Shown here one piece after another: positions 35,777-45,099 of a stretch of 64,000 nucleotides of DNA (its first letter is position 1; each line of letters begins with the position of its first letter). The position numbers and the translations under genes were made by a program. The stretch covers positions 62,001-126,000 of the forward strand of contig JAHCMI010000010.1 of the NCBI GenBank assembly GCA_019192545.1, given 5' to 3'. This stretch comes from Rivularia sp. MS3 (lineage in GTDB: Bacteria; Cyanobacteriota; Cyanobacteriia; Cyanobacteriales; Nostocaceae). The notes under the pieces were generated by a model. That model did no database searches. It was not told the DNA's origin and saw only the letters and a list, made by a program, of their open reading frames with translations.

Positions 35777-38614
35777 ATGAAGTTAGACAAATTGTTTCAA
35801 AGCCTACTGCTGACAAGTGGGGTTGTTTTATTAATCGGTACTCCAGCGAAAAGTGAAGAATATCAAGTTGGTCGAATTAGTAAATCTAAAGTAAGTAAAA
35901 AGGTTTCAGTTACAGATAATAAATCTTTGGGTTCTCGGATACCCCGAAATTTTCAATTGCAAAGAGCAAGTTCGGAAAAAAAGATAAAGTTGGATGAAGC
36001 AGGTCAAAATATTCTCCAACTCAGCGAAATCGAGCTTCCTGCAACTAAAGCTCAAATGTTGGTACAAGGTTCAACACCTACTCAAGAAGGAAGTATTGTA
36101 CCAATCACGGGAGTTAAGACCAATTCAACAGATAAAGGTTTAGAAATAATCTTGCAGACACCTCAAGCAAGACAGTTACAGGTAGTAAATCGTAGTAGTG
36201 GTAATGATTTTATTGCCGATATCCCTAACGCTCAATTGCAGCAAGCGACCGGAGATACGTTTAAATTTACTCAAGAAAAACCAACTGAGGGAATTACTGA
36301 TATTACAGTAACTAATTTGGATGCAAATACCGTGCGAATCGTCGTTAAGGGTGAGACAGGATTACCAAAAGTTGAATTATTCGATAGTGGAGAAGGTTTG
36401 ATTTTTGGGTTAGCACCTGCTGCTTCTACAGCACAAACCCCTGCTCAGACACAAGAGTCCCCAACACAAGAGGAGCCTACTACAACCCAAACTCCATCAA
36501 CTAAACCACAACAACCAACAGCAGATAATAACCAACCCATTGAATTAGTAGTAACAGCGACACGTATTGAGGAAGATGTGCGGAGAGTACCGCGTTCGGT
36601 AACGGTAATTAATCGCGAGGAGATTGAGAAACAAGCAGAATTAAGCACTAACTTAGCCGATATTTTGGCGAAAACTGTTCCCGGTTTTGGTTCCCCTACT
36701 AATCGTAGTAACACTTTTGGACAGACTTTACGCGGTCGCGATATTTCTGTTTTGATTGACGGTGTTCCTCAAAATGGAAATTTGCAATCAATTCCAGCCG
36801 CACTTACAACTATCGACCCCAGCGCAATCGAACGGATTGAGGTAGTACGCGGACCAAATGCAATATATGGTAGTCAAGCTACTGGTGGTGTTGTCAATAT
36901 TATTACTAAAAGACCGAGCGAGCAAAGACTAGTTTCCACGACAAATATTGGTTTAGATGCTTTTTTGACTAACTCCGAAGATAATTTTGGTTACAATCTT
37001 TCCCATCAAATTGCCGGTACTGAGGGTAAAGTTGACTACACTGTAGGTTTTTCTTTGAATACCACAGCAGGTTTTTATGATGCTGAAGGTGACAGGATTG
37101 CCAATTTTTCGGGTGATGATGACACCAGGAAAATAAATGCTTTGGCTAAATTCGGGTTTGAACTATCTCCAGAGCAGCGCTTGCAATTTACATTCAATCA
37201 CTTTGACCAGCAGCAAGATAGCGATTTTATTTCCGACCCAGCTATTGATGATATCCCCGGAATTCAAAAATCTCGTGCTTTGAGAATACCGTCCGGGACA
37301 ACCGTGATTGGTGCTGATGATGGTAACTTCATCAAAAATACTTTACTCAGCTTAAATTACAACAACGACAATATTTTAGGTAGCAGTTTGCAAGCTCAAG
37401 CTTACTATCGCGATTATCGTTTTGGTGGGGGAATTCCCGACGATAATCGTGGTTTTAGGTTGGATGAAATTGCTCAGTCAGAGGGAGACACCGAACAGTT
37501 TGGTGGAAGATTGCAGGTTGACACACCTTTTAATTCCCAGAAAACGGTGAGTTTGCTTTGGGGTGTTGACTATCAAAAAGAACGCAGTTCTCAAATATTT
37601 AATATTTTTGACCCTGTAGAATTTGATGCTTCCGATGGTCGAATCTTTCGCAAAATAGAAGAGCGTGTTTTTGTCCCAGAGTATGACTATGGGGAATTAG
37701 GTGTATTTGGTCAGTTACAGTGGGACGTTACTGATAAACTGCGTTTGAGCGGTGGTATTCGTTATGTAAATATAGACGTAAATCTGGATGACTATACTAG
37801 CGCAGAACCACCCCGACGCGATATCGAGGGGGGCGATCGCAATTTTGATTCTACAGTATTTAATGGAGGCATTGTCTACGGGTTGAGTCCCGAAGTCAAC
37901 GTTTTTGCTAACTTTGCTCAAGGATTTTCGGTTCCCGATTTAGGTCGTGTTTTCCGCAGACCTCCAGCAGGAGCTGTGAATATTTTAGACTCTCTACAAC
38001 TTACAGAACCACAGAAAGTAGATAATTATGAAATTGGAATTCGGGGTCAATGGAATAATTTACAAGCTTCTATAGCTGGTTTTTATAACTATTCTGGCTT
38101 AGGTTCGGACTTCAGAGTCACAGATGAAGATTTTTTAGAAACCGTCCGCGCTCCCCAACGTATCTACGGGATAGAAGCTACGGTTGATGTACAACCTGCC
38201 CGAAATTGGAATTTGGGAGGTACATTGACTTGGACCGAAGGTGAAAATGATGAGGACGATGATGGTGAATATTTAGCGCTCAATAGCATTACCGTTCCTC
38301 CCTTGAAGTTAACAGCTTATGTAGAAAATCAAACTCTCAAAGGTTGGCGAAATCGATTGCAATTTTTATATTCAGGTAATCGCGATCGCGCTTTTGAAGA
38401 TGGTGTAGAAGATGCTGGAATTGATAGCTTTTTTACAGTAGATTATTTAAGCAGTATCAAATTAGGAAAAGGGGAACTACAAATAGGCGTTCAAAACCTA
38501 TTTAATAACCAATATTTCCCAGTTTATTCCCAATACTTTGCACCTTTCTTTGATAGTGCCAACTACGCAGCTAAAGGTAGAACTCTCAGCGTTGGATATA
38601 AAATTTCTTGGTAA
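35777..38614 (+). CDS. TonB-dependent siderophore receptor with AMIN domain
   Basis: The protein has 945 residues. A signal peptide (about 1-26, LLLTSGVVLLIGTPAKSEE) precedes an AMIN domain (about 95-215), then a Pro/Gln/Thr-rich linker. A plug domain (about 255-375) has ELVVTATRIEEDVRR, LRGRDISVLIDGVPQ and ERIEVVRGPNAIYGSQA. A 22-strand-type beta-barrel follows and ends in an aromatic residue (GYKISW), as outer-membrane proteins do. AMIN domains ahead of the plug are common in cyanobacterial receptors and are thought to bind the cell wall. The start is supported by GGGGAGA just upstream. It should import the ferric form of the lipopeptide made by the divergent operon, using TonB energy. The TonB-ExbBD genes are not in the window. 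Confidence 0.95.
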   Translation: MKLDKLFQSLLLTSGVVLLIGTPAKSEEYQVGRISKSKVSKKVSVTDNKSLGSRIPRNFQLQRASSEKKIKLDEAGQNILQLSEIELPATKAQMLVQGSTPTQEGSIVPITGVKTNSTDKGLEIILQTPQARQLQVVNRSSGNDFIADIPNAQLQQATGDTFKFTQEKPTEGITDITVTNLDANTVRIVVKGETGLPKVELFDSGEGLIFGLAPAASTAQTPAQTQESPTQEEPTTTQTPSTKPQQPTADNNQPIELVVTATRIEEDVRRVPRSVTVINREEIEKQAELSTNLADILAKTVPGFGSPTNRSNTFGQTLRGRDISVLIDGVPQNGNLQSIPAALTTIDPSAIERIEVVRGPNAIYGSQATGGVVNIITKRPSEQRLVSTTNIGLDAFLTNSEDNFGYNLSHQIAGTEGKVDYTVGFSLNTTAGFYDAEGDRIANFSGDDDTRKINALAKFGFELSPEQRLQFTFNHFDQQQDSDFISDPAIDDIPGIQKSRALRIPSGTTVIGADDGNFIKNTLLSLNYNNDNILGSSLQAQAYYRDYRFGGGIPDDNRGFRLDEIAQSEGDTEQFGGRLQVDTPFNSQKTVSLLWGVDYQKERSSQIFNIFDPVEFDASDGRIFRKIEERVFVPEYDYGELGVFGQLQWDVTDKLRLSGGIRYVNIDVNLDDYTSAEPPRRDIEGGDRNFDSTVFNGGIVYGLSPEVNVFANFAQGFSVPDLGRVFRRPPAGAVNILDSLQLTEPQKVDNYEIGIRGQWNNLQASIAGFYNYSGLGSDFRVTDEDFLETVRAPQRIYGIEATVDVQPARNWNLGGTLTWTEGENDEDDDGEYLALNSITVPPLKLTAYVENQTLKGWRNRLQFLYSGNRDRAFEDGVEDAGIDSFFTVDYLSSIKLGKGELQIGVQNLFNNQYFPVYSQYFAPFFDSANYAAKGRTLSVGYKISW

Positions 38615-38653
38615 ATTAAAGAGCAAAAAAATGCATCTATTTATTCACCAATA

Positions 38654-39946
38654 ATGCGTAAATTTATCATAATTTGGTTTGGTCAGTTAGTATCAAATAT
38701 TGGTAGTTACATGACCTATTTTGCTATCAAAATTTGGGCATGGCAACTTACAAATCAAGTGACTACAATTGCTTTAATCAGTTTTTTTGAACTCATTCCC
38801 AGTATTGTAATTACTTTGGTATCGGGATTAATTGTAGACCGTATAAATCGGAAATTTTTGATGATAATTGCTGATTTTGTAGCGGCAATATCTACTATAG
38901 TCATCGGCTATTTATACTTAACTGACCAATTACAAATTTGGCATATTTACGCCACTGGTGCAGTAAATGGAGCATTTAGCGAAGTGCAAGCGCTGGCTTA
39001 TTCTTCCTCAATTTCCATGCTAGTACCCAAACAACATTACCAAAGGGCTACTAGCATGAATTCTGCAATTCATTACGGTTCAGTAATCATCGCTCCAGCA
39101 CTGGCTGGTTTCCTTTATTATTTAATAGATTTAGGTGGTATTTTATTGATTGATTTTATTACTTTTACAATTGCCATTGCGACTATTTTAAAAGTACGTA
39201 TTCCTCAACCCAAAATAACGACTCAATCTGAGGAAAGTATTGGGTTTTTGCAGGAAATTATTTTTGGTTTTCGCTATCTAATTAAAAATCCCAGCCTTTT
39301 AGCTGTGATTATTTTTGGTTCATTATTTTGGTTTGCCCATGACATCGGTGCAACCTTATATTCGCCGATGATTTTGGCACGTACCAATAATGACACCAGG
39401 ATATTAGGTAGTATTTCCTCTGCAGCTGGATTGGGAGGAGTAACGGGAACTGTACTTCTGAGTATTTGGGGAGGCTCCAAACGGCGGATTCATGGCTTTC
39501 TTTTGGGAATGATTGGTGCTGGAGTCAGTAAAACAATATTTGGTTTGGGACAAGCATTAATAATTTGGCTACCTGCTCAATTCTGTTCTTCTCTTAATTT
39601 TCCCATGTTGAGAAGTTCTTCTACAGCTATATTACTGAATAAAGTTAAACCGGATGTGCAAGGACGAGTTTTTGCTAGCGAGTCTACTATCCAACAAATT
39701 GTTTCAGCAATTGCTGTGTTTATTTCTGCTTTACTAGCTGATAATGTTTTTGAACCTGCTATGATGCCAGGAGGTAATCTTGTTTACTTATTCGGTAATA
39801 TATTTGGGACCGGGAAAGGTGCGGGAATGGCAATTTTGTATGCGATTTCTTCTATTAGTTTATTGTTAATTGGTTTGAGCGGATATTCTGTTCCACGATT
39901 GCGAAATGTGGAAACTATTGTGCCGGATTATGATAATGAAGATTGA
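38654..39946 (+). CDS. MFS transporter, probable siderophore exporter
   Basis: The protein has 430 residues and about twelve hydrophobic segments. The N-terminus (WFGQLVSNIGSYMTYFAIKIW) and the loop GLIVDRINRKFLMI between segments 2 and 3 are typical of the EntS-like branch of the major facilitator family. EntS exports enterobactin, and members of this branch sit in many siderophore clusters. The gene starts 39 bp after the receptor gene, so it is probably cotranscribed. I infer export of the newly made lipopeptide across the inner membrane. Import of the ferric complex is the alternative and deserves thought, because no FecCD-type permease is present here. Confidence 0.88.
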   Translation: MRKFIIIWFGQLVSNIGSYMTYFAIKIWAWQLTNQVTTIALISFFELIPSIVITLVSGLIVDRINRKFLMIIADFVAAISTIVIGYLYLTDQLQIWHIYATGAVNGAFSEVQALAYSSSISMLVPKQHYQRATSMNSAIHYGSVIIAPALAGFLYYLIDLGGILLIDFITFTIAIATILKVRIPQPKITTQSEESIGFLQEIIFGFRYLIKNPSLLAVIIFGSLFWFAHDIGATLYSPMILARTNNDTRILGSISSAAGLGGVTGTVLLSIWGGSKRRIHGFLLGMIGAGVSKTIFGLGQALIIWLPAQFCSSLNFPMLRSSSTAILLNKVKPDVQGRVFASESTIQQIVSAIAVFISALLADNVFEPAMMPGGNLVYLFGNIFGTGKGAGMAILYAISSISLLLIGLSGYSVPRLRNVETIVPDYDNED

Positions 39947-39973
39947 TATAAATAATGCTTAAGTCTATCATTT

Positions 39974-40927
39974 ATGAAGAACTTTTTCTGTGCAGAAGAA
40001 TCTTGTGAACTAAAAGAAGACCCCATTGGCTGTGCTTTAAATCGCCGATATTATGTCTTATTAGAATTTCCTCCACCTTGGACATCTGACCCCTTGGACT
40101 CAAAAGCTCTTTCCGATAAATTCAAAGCTCTAAAAGCAGCTATTAATGAAGAAGTAGAATTATATTTGAGGCTAGTATTTATTTACAATGCCAAATATTA
40201 TGAGAAGGGATACAATCGCTTAATTATATATTATCAGCAAGAAGAAAATTTTTCAGTTTATCTTAAGAAAGAATTTGTTTTATCAGATATTAATGATGCA
40301 GTACCGATAATTAAAAAATTCATCAAAGGTGAAATCTTAGAATCTGATAATAATCATATCCAAACCAGAGATTTTCTCATATGTACCCACGGAAGTCACG
40401 ATAAATGTTGTGCTAAATATGGTAATCCTTTTTTTCGCCAAGCTTTAGCTACAGTAGAAAATTTATCGTTATCTCATGTTCGAGTTTGGCAAAGCAGTCA
40501 TTTTGGCGGACATCGTTTTGCACCAACTATGATAGACCTTCCAGAAGCAAGATATTATGGTAGACTTGACCAAAAATCTTTTGCTTCTATTTTGACTAGA
40601 ACTGGTAATATTGAATGTTTTGAAAATATCTATCGCGGTTGGGGGATTTTACCTTGGCAGGTTCAATTTTTAGAAAGACAGTTGATGTTAATGCATGGCT
40701 GGAAATGGTTTAATTATCAAATACAAGGTCGGGTAATTGAACACAATGAAGATGAAACTTTTAATCAAGTCGAAATCTCTTTTAAAGCATCAGATAGCAT
40801 AACAAATATTTATCAATGTAATGTGATTGAAGACGAAACAAAAAATATATTATCAAAAGGTGAATGCTGTAATACTGAATTAACTCAAACCCCACAATTT
40901 AAAATTACCAATTTATTGAAAATTTAA
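39974..40927 (+). CDS. Sucrase/ferredoxin-like [2Fe-2S] protein, candidate ferric-siderophore reductase
   Basis: The protein has 317 residues and a thioredoxin-like ferredoxin fold of the sucrase/ferredoxin-like family. Four possible cluster ligands are visible: C137 and C146 in CTHGSHDKCC, and H176 and H180 in SSHFGGHRF. Two Cys plus an HxxxH pair is the pattern of the Apd1/Aim32 proteins, which hold a [2Fe-2S] cluster with two His ligands. Members of this family often accompany siderophore genes in cyanobacteria. It has no signal peptide and should be cytoplasmic. Placed 27 bp after the transporter gene and before the FecB-like lipoprotein, it could supply electrons to release iron from the siderophore. 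The reductase role is inference. Confidence 0.88.
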   Translation: MKNFFCAEESCELKEDPIGCALNRRYYVLLEFPPPWTSDPLDSKALSDKFKALKAAINEEVELYLRLVFIYNAKYYEKGYNRLIIYYQQEENFSVYLKKEFVLSDINDAVPIIKKFIKGEILESDNNHIQTRDFLICTHGSHDKCCAKYGNPFFRQALATVENLSLSHVRVWQSSHFGGHRFAPTMIDLPEARYYGRLDQKSFASILTRTGNIECFENIYRGWGILPWQVQFLERQLMLMHGWKWFNYQIQGRVIEHNEDETFNQVEISFKASDSITNIYQCNVIEDETKNILSKGECCNTELTQTPQFKITNLLKI

Positions 40928-40949
40928 TTTTATTAGTAGTAGCTATATT

Positions 40950-41939
40950 ATGTTTTTTAACACAAAGGGACGCGGAGTAACGCAAAGACTTTTTACTACC
41001 ATTTTTAATCATCATCAAATCAAGTTACTTTTATTTAGTATCGTTACAGCTTTCATAATTATTGGTTGTGGAATAAACACTTCTGAAAATATTAGTCCAA
41101 ATCCTGATAATTTAACTTCCCAAACGCGAGTTGTAAAACACGCAATGGGTGAAACCAAAGTACCTTTAAATCCCAAACGTGTAGTTGTCATTGGTGGTTT
41201 AGATAATGCTTTAGCGTTAGGAATTAAACCAATTGCAGCCACTACTTTACTATACGACCAATATCCTGATTATCTAAATTCAAAGACTCAAGGAGTTAAA
41301 AAAATTGGTGTTAATAATACTGCAAATCTAGAAAAAATTTTATATCAAAAACCAGATTTAATTTTAGGACTTAATTGGGATGCTGATATATATCAACAAT
41401 TATCTCAAATTGCTCCTACAGTTTTGGCTGATGGAGATAAAAGTTGGAAAGAATGGCTGACTAAATTTGCTGAAGCATCAGGAAAAACCGAAACAGCAAA
41501 AAAGTTACTAAAAGATTATGACCAAAGAATAAATACTCTACGTCAACAATTGGGCAATCGCCTAACTCAAACTCAAGTATCTCTGGTGAATTTTTGGAAT
41601 AACTATACTCGTATCTATATGAATGATTCCTTTGCTGGTTCAATTATTAAAGAAATAGGTTTACCTCGTCCTACATATCAAGATAAAGACAAAATTCATG
41701 AAAATGTTTCCTTAGAATTGATTCCGCAATTAGAGGGTGATGTAATCTTCTTGATTATAGGAGGACATAATCCCTCAAGATTAAAACAATTTACCAATCA
41801 CCCATTGTGGTCGAAATTAGAAGCTGTACGGGAAGATAAGGTTCATGAAGTTTCTGGCGATACTTGGATTAGCTCCTGGGGAATAGTTGGAGCTAATAGC
41901 GTTTTAGATGACTTATTTAAATACTTGATAGATAAATAA
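40950..41939 (+). CDS. FecB/FhuD-like iron-siderophore-binding lipoprotein
   Basis: The protein has 329 residues. A hydrophobic segment ends in a lipobox (AFIIIGCG, Cys about 40), so the mature protein is lipid-anchored. The rest is a class III solute-binding fold with KRVVVIGGLDNALALGIKP, the typical start of PF01497 proteins, and a long central helix. The first 20 residues (MFFNTKGRGVTQRLF) come from DNA resembling a common cyanobacterial repeat (ACAAAGGGACGCGGAGTAACGC), so the N-terminus may have been extended by a repeat. No better in-frame start precedes the lipobox. It should bind the ferric siderophore in the periplasm. Its usual partners, FecC/FecD-type permease and ATPase, are not adjacent. 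Confidence 0.92.
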   Translation: MFFNTKGRGVTQRLFTTIFNHHQIKLLLFSIVTAFIIIGCGINTSENISPNPDNLTSQTRVVKHAMGETKVPLNPKRVVVIGGLDNALALGIKPIAATTLLYDQYPDYLNSKTQGVKKIGVNNTANLEKILYQKPDLILGLNWDADIYQQLSQIAPTVLADGDKSWKEWLTKFAEASGKTETAKKLLKDYDQRINTLRQQLGNRLTQTQVSLVNFWNNYTRIYMNDSFAGSIIKEIGLPRPTYQDKDKIHENVSLELIPQLEGDVIFLIIGGHNPSRLKQFTNHPLWSKLEAVREDKVHEVSGDTWISSWGIVGANSVLDDLFKYLIDK

Positions 41940-42048
41940 ACAATTACTGTTTAGCATACGACCCTGCTTGTTAAGTAAATATTAAAGCTAAAAACTTGCA
42001 ATTAGCTAGTAAGGTTAGTTTATATATCTGCCAAAATTATGTTTCGCT

Positions 42049-42750
42049 ATGAAAACTCAACAAACCCAAAATCGGGCTGCTGAAACATTGGTATCTCTTC
42101 AAGCACCGATTCTTTCAGTACGAGGTTTATGTCGAAAAATCGATAAATACTGGATTTGGCGTAATTTGAATTTTGAATTATTTGCTGGTGAAAAGGTTGC
42201 TGTTTTGGGTGCTTCTGGTTCGGGTAAAAGTTTGCTTTTACGAGCTTTAGCAGGACTTGACCGAGTACAAGCGGGAAAGATTATCTTTCAAGGAAAAAAT
42301 ATTAATACTTGGCATTTACCTAAATATCGTTCTCAAATTACTTACCTCCACCAGCGTCCGGCTTTGTGGGAAGGAACTGTAGAATCAAACCTAAAGCAAA
42401 TTTATCACCTCAAAGTCAACCGTCATCTAGTTTATAACCGTGCTGCAATTCTAGATTATTTACAGCTTTTACACAAAAACGACGACTTTTTAAAGCGTCC
42501 GGTAAGCGCAATTTCTGGAGGTGAAGCTCAAATTGTTGCTTTTTTACGAGCATTGCAACTCGCACCAAAAATACTGTTACTCGATGAACCTACAGCCTCA
42601 TTAGATGCTCAAACTGCCCATAGTTTAGAAGCTTTGGTATCAACTTGGCAAGCCCAAAACCCGCAACGAGCCTATCTTTGGACTAGTCACGACCCAACCC
42701 AGTTACAGCGAATTACTAACCGTCAGATTAGTTTACAGGAAAAAGATTGA
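42049..42750 (+). CDS. fetA: ABC transporter ATP-binding protein, FetA-like
   Basis: The protein has 233 residues with a Walker A loop GASGSGKS (54-61), a signature ISGGEAQ (about 155), a Walker B LLLDEPTASLD (about 175) and the H-loop TSHD. Its stop overlaps the start of the permease gene by one base, so the two form one transporter. The partner belongs to the FetB (UPF0014) family. In Escherichia coli FetAB is linked to iron export and oxidative-stress resistance, not siderophore import. Here it stands at the end of the siderophore gene group, about 110 bp after the binding-protein gene, and could balance iron. The name reflects the pairing and should be read as FetA-like. Confidence 0.85.
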   Translation: MKTQQTQNRAAETLVSLQAPILSVRGLCRKIDKYWIWRNLNFELFAGEKVAVLGASGSGKSLLLRALAGLDRVQAGKIIFQGKNINTWHLPKYRSQITYLHQRPALWEGTVESNLKQIYHLKVNRHLVYNRAAILDYLQLLHKNDDFLKRPVSAISGGEAQIVAFLRALQLAPKILLLDEPTASLDAQTAHSLEALVSTWQAQNPQRAYLWTSHDPTQLQRITNRQISLQEKD

Positions 42751-43544
42751 TGGATAACTATATTTCTATTAGCTACGGTCAACTAGCTTTAGCAACTTTA
42801 TTTATTATTATCAATGTTTGTATTTCCCTTGCGCTACGGTTGGGATTGACGCAAAGTCTGGTAGTAGCATCGTTGCGAATGGTAGTACAACTATTGCTGG
42901 TAGGTTATGCGTTGCAGTGGGTGTTTACTCTGCGTAACCCATTGTTAATACTACTTGTAGCTGTTACTATGACCACTATTGCCGCTAGTTCGAGTGTCAA
43001 CCGTACCCGCAGGCGATTTTCTAGTATTTATTGGAACAACTTTGTCTGTCTGTTGAGCGCTTCATTTTTGGTGACGGGATTAACGGTAAACGGAATTATT
43101 CACGTTGAACCTTGGTACGATCCGCAATATTTAATTCCTTTACTGGGTATGGTTTTGGGTAATGCGCTCACGGGTACATCTCTAGCGCTAGATAAATTTA
43201 TGGAAGATTTGAGCAGCAAGCGCGAGCAAATCGAAGCATTATTGACGTTGGGTGCGACTCGTTGGGAAGCAGCACACGATACATTAAAAGAAGCGCTGCG
43301 AACGGGGATGATTCCCACGATTAATTCCATGATGGTGATGGGGTTAGTTAGTCTACCGGGAATGATGACTGGTCAAATATTAGCTGGTGCAAGTCCTACT
43401 GATGCCGTGCGCTACCAGATTCTAATTATTTTTACTCAAGCTTCAGGAACTGCCTTAGCAACGATAGGGGTGTTAACTTTAGCGTTTTTTGCAACGTTTA
43501 ACCGACAGCATCAGTTGAGTGGGGATTTGATGCGGAGTTCGTGA
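42750..43544 (+). CDS. fetB: ABC permease, FetB family (UPF0014)
   Basis: The protein has 264 residues from the ATG at 42750; the ORF track starts one codon earlier at a TTG. About seven membrane segments are visible. GLTQSLVVASLRMVVQLLLVGY and the cytoplasmic stretch ALLTLGATRWEAAHDTLKEALRTGMIPTI are characteristic of the FetB/YbbM family. It is translationally coupled to the ATPase (TGATG overlap). Known relatives are metal or iron exporters. A role in siderophore uptake would be unusual but cannot be excluded, given the missing FecCD-type permease. Confidence 0.88.
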   Translation: MDNYISISYGQLALATLFIIINVCISLALRLGLTQSLVVASLRMVVQLLLVGYALQWVFTLRNPLLILLVAVTMTTIAASSSVNRTRRRFSSIYWNNFVCLLSASFLVTGLTVNGIIHVEPWYDPQYLIPLLGMVLGNALTGTSLALDKFMEDLSSKREQIEALLTLGATRWEAAHDTLKEALRTGMIPTINSMMVMGLVSLPGMMTGQILAGASPTDAVRYQILIIFTQASGTALATIGVLTLAFFATFNRQHQLSGDLMRSS

Positions 43545-43660
43545 TTATAAGTAGTTGATTAGTGGAAATAGGGAACAAGGATTTAAACTAAGAAGCCTCA
43601 CCGATGGCAAAGCTGCAATGTAAGTAGTTCGTAAGACAAAGGATATAGATTAAAGTCACA

Positions 43661-43738
43661 ATGACAATTTTTAACAATATTCCGCGCAATGTTTGGATTT
43701 TAGGTTTTGTCAGCCTCTTAGAGGGTGTTTATAAATAA
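43661..43738 (+). pseudogene. 5' stub of an MFS transporter gene
   Basis: From the ATG at 43661 the frame reads MTIFNNIPRNVWILGFVSLLEGVYK and then stops. NIPRNVWxLGFVSL is the usual first segment of a family of MFS proteins. Homology ends at the start of the insertion-sequence-like DNA (GAGGGTGTTTA). Only about 20 native codons remain. Confidence 0.55.
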
Positions 43739-43860
43739 AAAATAAAGGCGATCGCAATTGTTTCCTAAGACACGTATTGACTCGAAAAGCTTATCCCACA
43801 GATATTTCAGATGTCGAATGGGATTTAATAAAACCCATGATTCCAGTGTCCGGTTAAACC
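43720..43860 (+). mobile_element. IS5/IS4-type insertion sequence remnant
   Basis: The frame from TTG 43777 to TAA 43857 reads TRKAYPTDISDVEWDLIKPM, a standard transposase N-terminus of this group, and then stops. The rest of the element is gone. The preceding GAGGGTGTTTATAAA could be part of its terminal repeat. The 43758-44051 ORF of the track is a different frame over this remnant. Confidence 0.7.
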
Positions 43861-43992
43861 GCTCCCCCTTTCCTATTTCCGACTGCCTACTGCCTTCCAA
43901 CAATTCTGGTTACGAAAGTAGAAAGACCGAAGCTGGCGATACTAGAAAAACTTCTAAAAACAGCTACTCCCTTCCCGCTATAAGAAAACCTA

Positions 43993-45099
43993 TTAAGCTG
44001 ATTGACCCGGTTGCACCAAAGCTCCATCAAAAGCTGGTAATCTCAATCTGACTTCGTATGCTTTGGGATCTATCAAAATTATTGGTACCGAATCAACTGC
44101 ATTTTGATAATCCCCAGAGACTTGTACCCTTTGAGGTGTCCAGTAATCACCTTCACGGATATTCATGTGAGCGACAATTCCATTAAAAGGTGCTTGAATT
44201 ACTGTATCTTCTAAGTTGACGTTGGAACGGTTTTGTCCAGCACGTGCTGAAGCGATAGTTGCTTTTGTTGATTCCATCTGAGATTTAGCAGATGCAAGTT
44301 GTCCGTTAGCAGATTTTACTTGACTTTGAGCAGCAGTTATTTGAGCTTGAGATGCTTTGACTTTTGCTGAAGCGTCTTTGGCTTTGTTTCTGTAAACATC
44401 AACATCTGATATAGAAATCGCTCCTTGAGAAAATAGTTTCTCTCGTCGTGTTAATTCCGCTAAAGCTAATCTGTAAGCATCTTGAGCAGCTTCTAAATCA
44501 GCTTCGGCTCTAATTACATCTGCTTTGGCTTGCTCTACTGATGCATTAGCCTGGGATACGCTAGCTTGTGCTGCAACTCTTTGGGTTTCGGCTTCAGCTG
44601 TTTTGGCTTGTGCTTGGACTAATTCTGCTCTGAGTTTGCGATCGTCAACTTTTGCTAGTAATTCACCTGCTTTAACAAAATCCCCTTCTCGCAAATTCCG
44701 ACCTTTGACTTTTTTGATGTAAGTAATCGTTCCGGAAATTTCAAAAGTTAAGTGTTTTCCTCGTACTGCTGAAACATAACCGTCGCCAAATACAAATTTT
44801 TGTAGAGGCTTAATTTTAACTTCTGTGGCTCTGACGTTTAAGCGTGCAGGTTCGGCAGCTTGAGTTGGCGCTTCCTGCGGACTATTCCGTAATTGCCGAA
44901 ATAATACACTAACTAATGCAAAAATACCAACTCCCAAAATTAGATACATCCACATTGGTCTTTTCTGTTTGGGAGAAGTATTTGCCTCAGCGTCACCGTT
45001 AACTAATTCAGTTTCGTATTCTTGTTTTTCAATATCCAGATTGGTATCTTCTTTGCTTTGCTGCGGTGGAGAAGGTTTATCGTTAGTGTCCTGATTCAT
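43993..45099 (-). pseudogene. HlyD/RND-type membrane fusion protein, C-terminus missing
   Basis: The ORF encodes 368 residues. A cytoplasmic N-terminus is followed by one membrane segment (about 49-65, MYLILGVGIFALVSVLF), a biotinyl-lipoyl-like half motif, and a long Ala/Gln-rich coiled-coil hairpin (about 165-290). The second lipoyl half (VIQAPFNGIVAHMNIREGDYW) is also present. The protein stops at ALVQPGQSA, where relatives continue for about another hundred residues of beta-barrel and membrane-proximal domain. The cut end faces the IS remnant and MFS stub at 43661-43860, and no partner permease follows. Most likely the locus suffered an insertion-linked deletion. The remaining adaptor is probably not functional, although the start and body look intact. 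Confidence 0.75.

Noticed and set aside
36445-36714. 89-residue minus-strand ORF inside the receptor gene
   Set aside because: It is a shadow of the receptor's linker and plug region, like most short ORFs listed opposite the synthetase, receptor and WD40 genes.
43758-44051. 97-residue plus-strand ORF
   Set aside because: It reads the IS5-type remnant in the wrong frame and then runs across intergenic DNA into the antisense of the HlyD gene.
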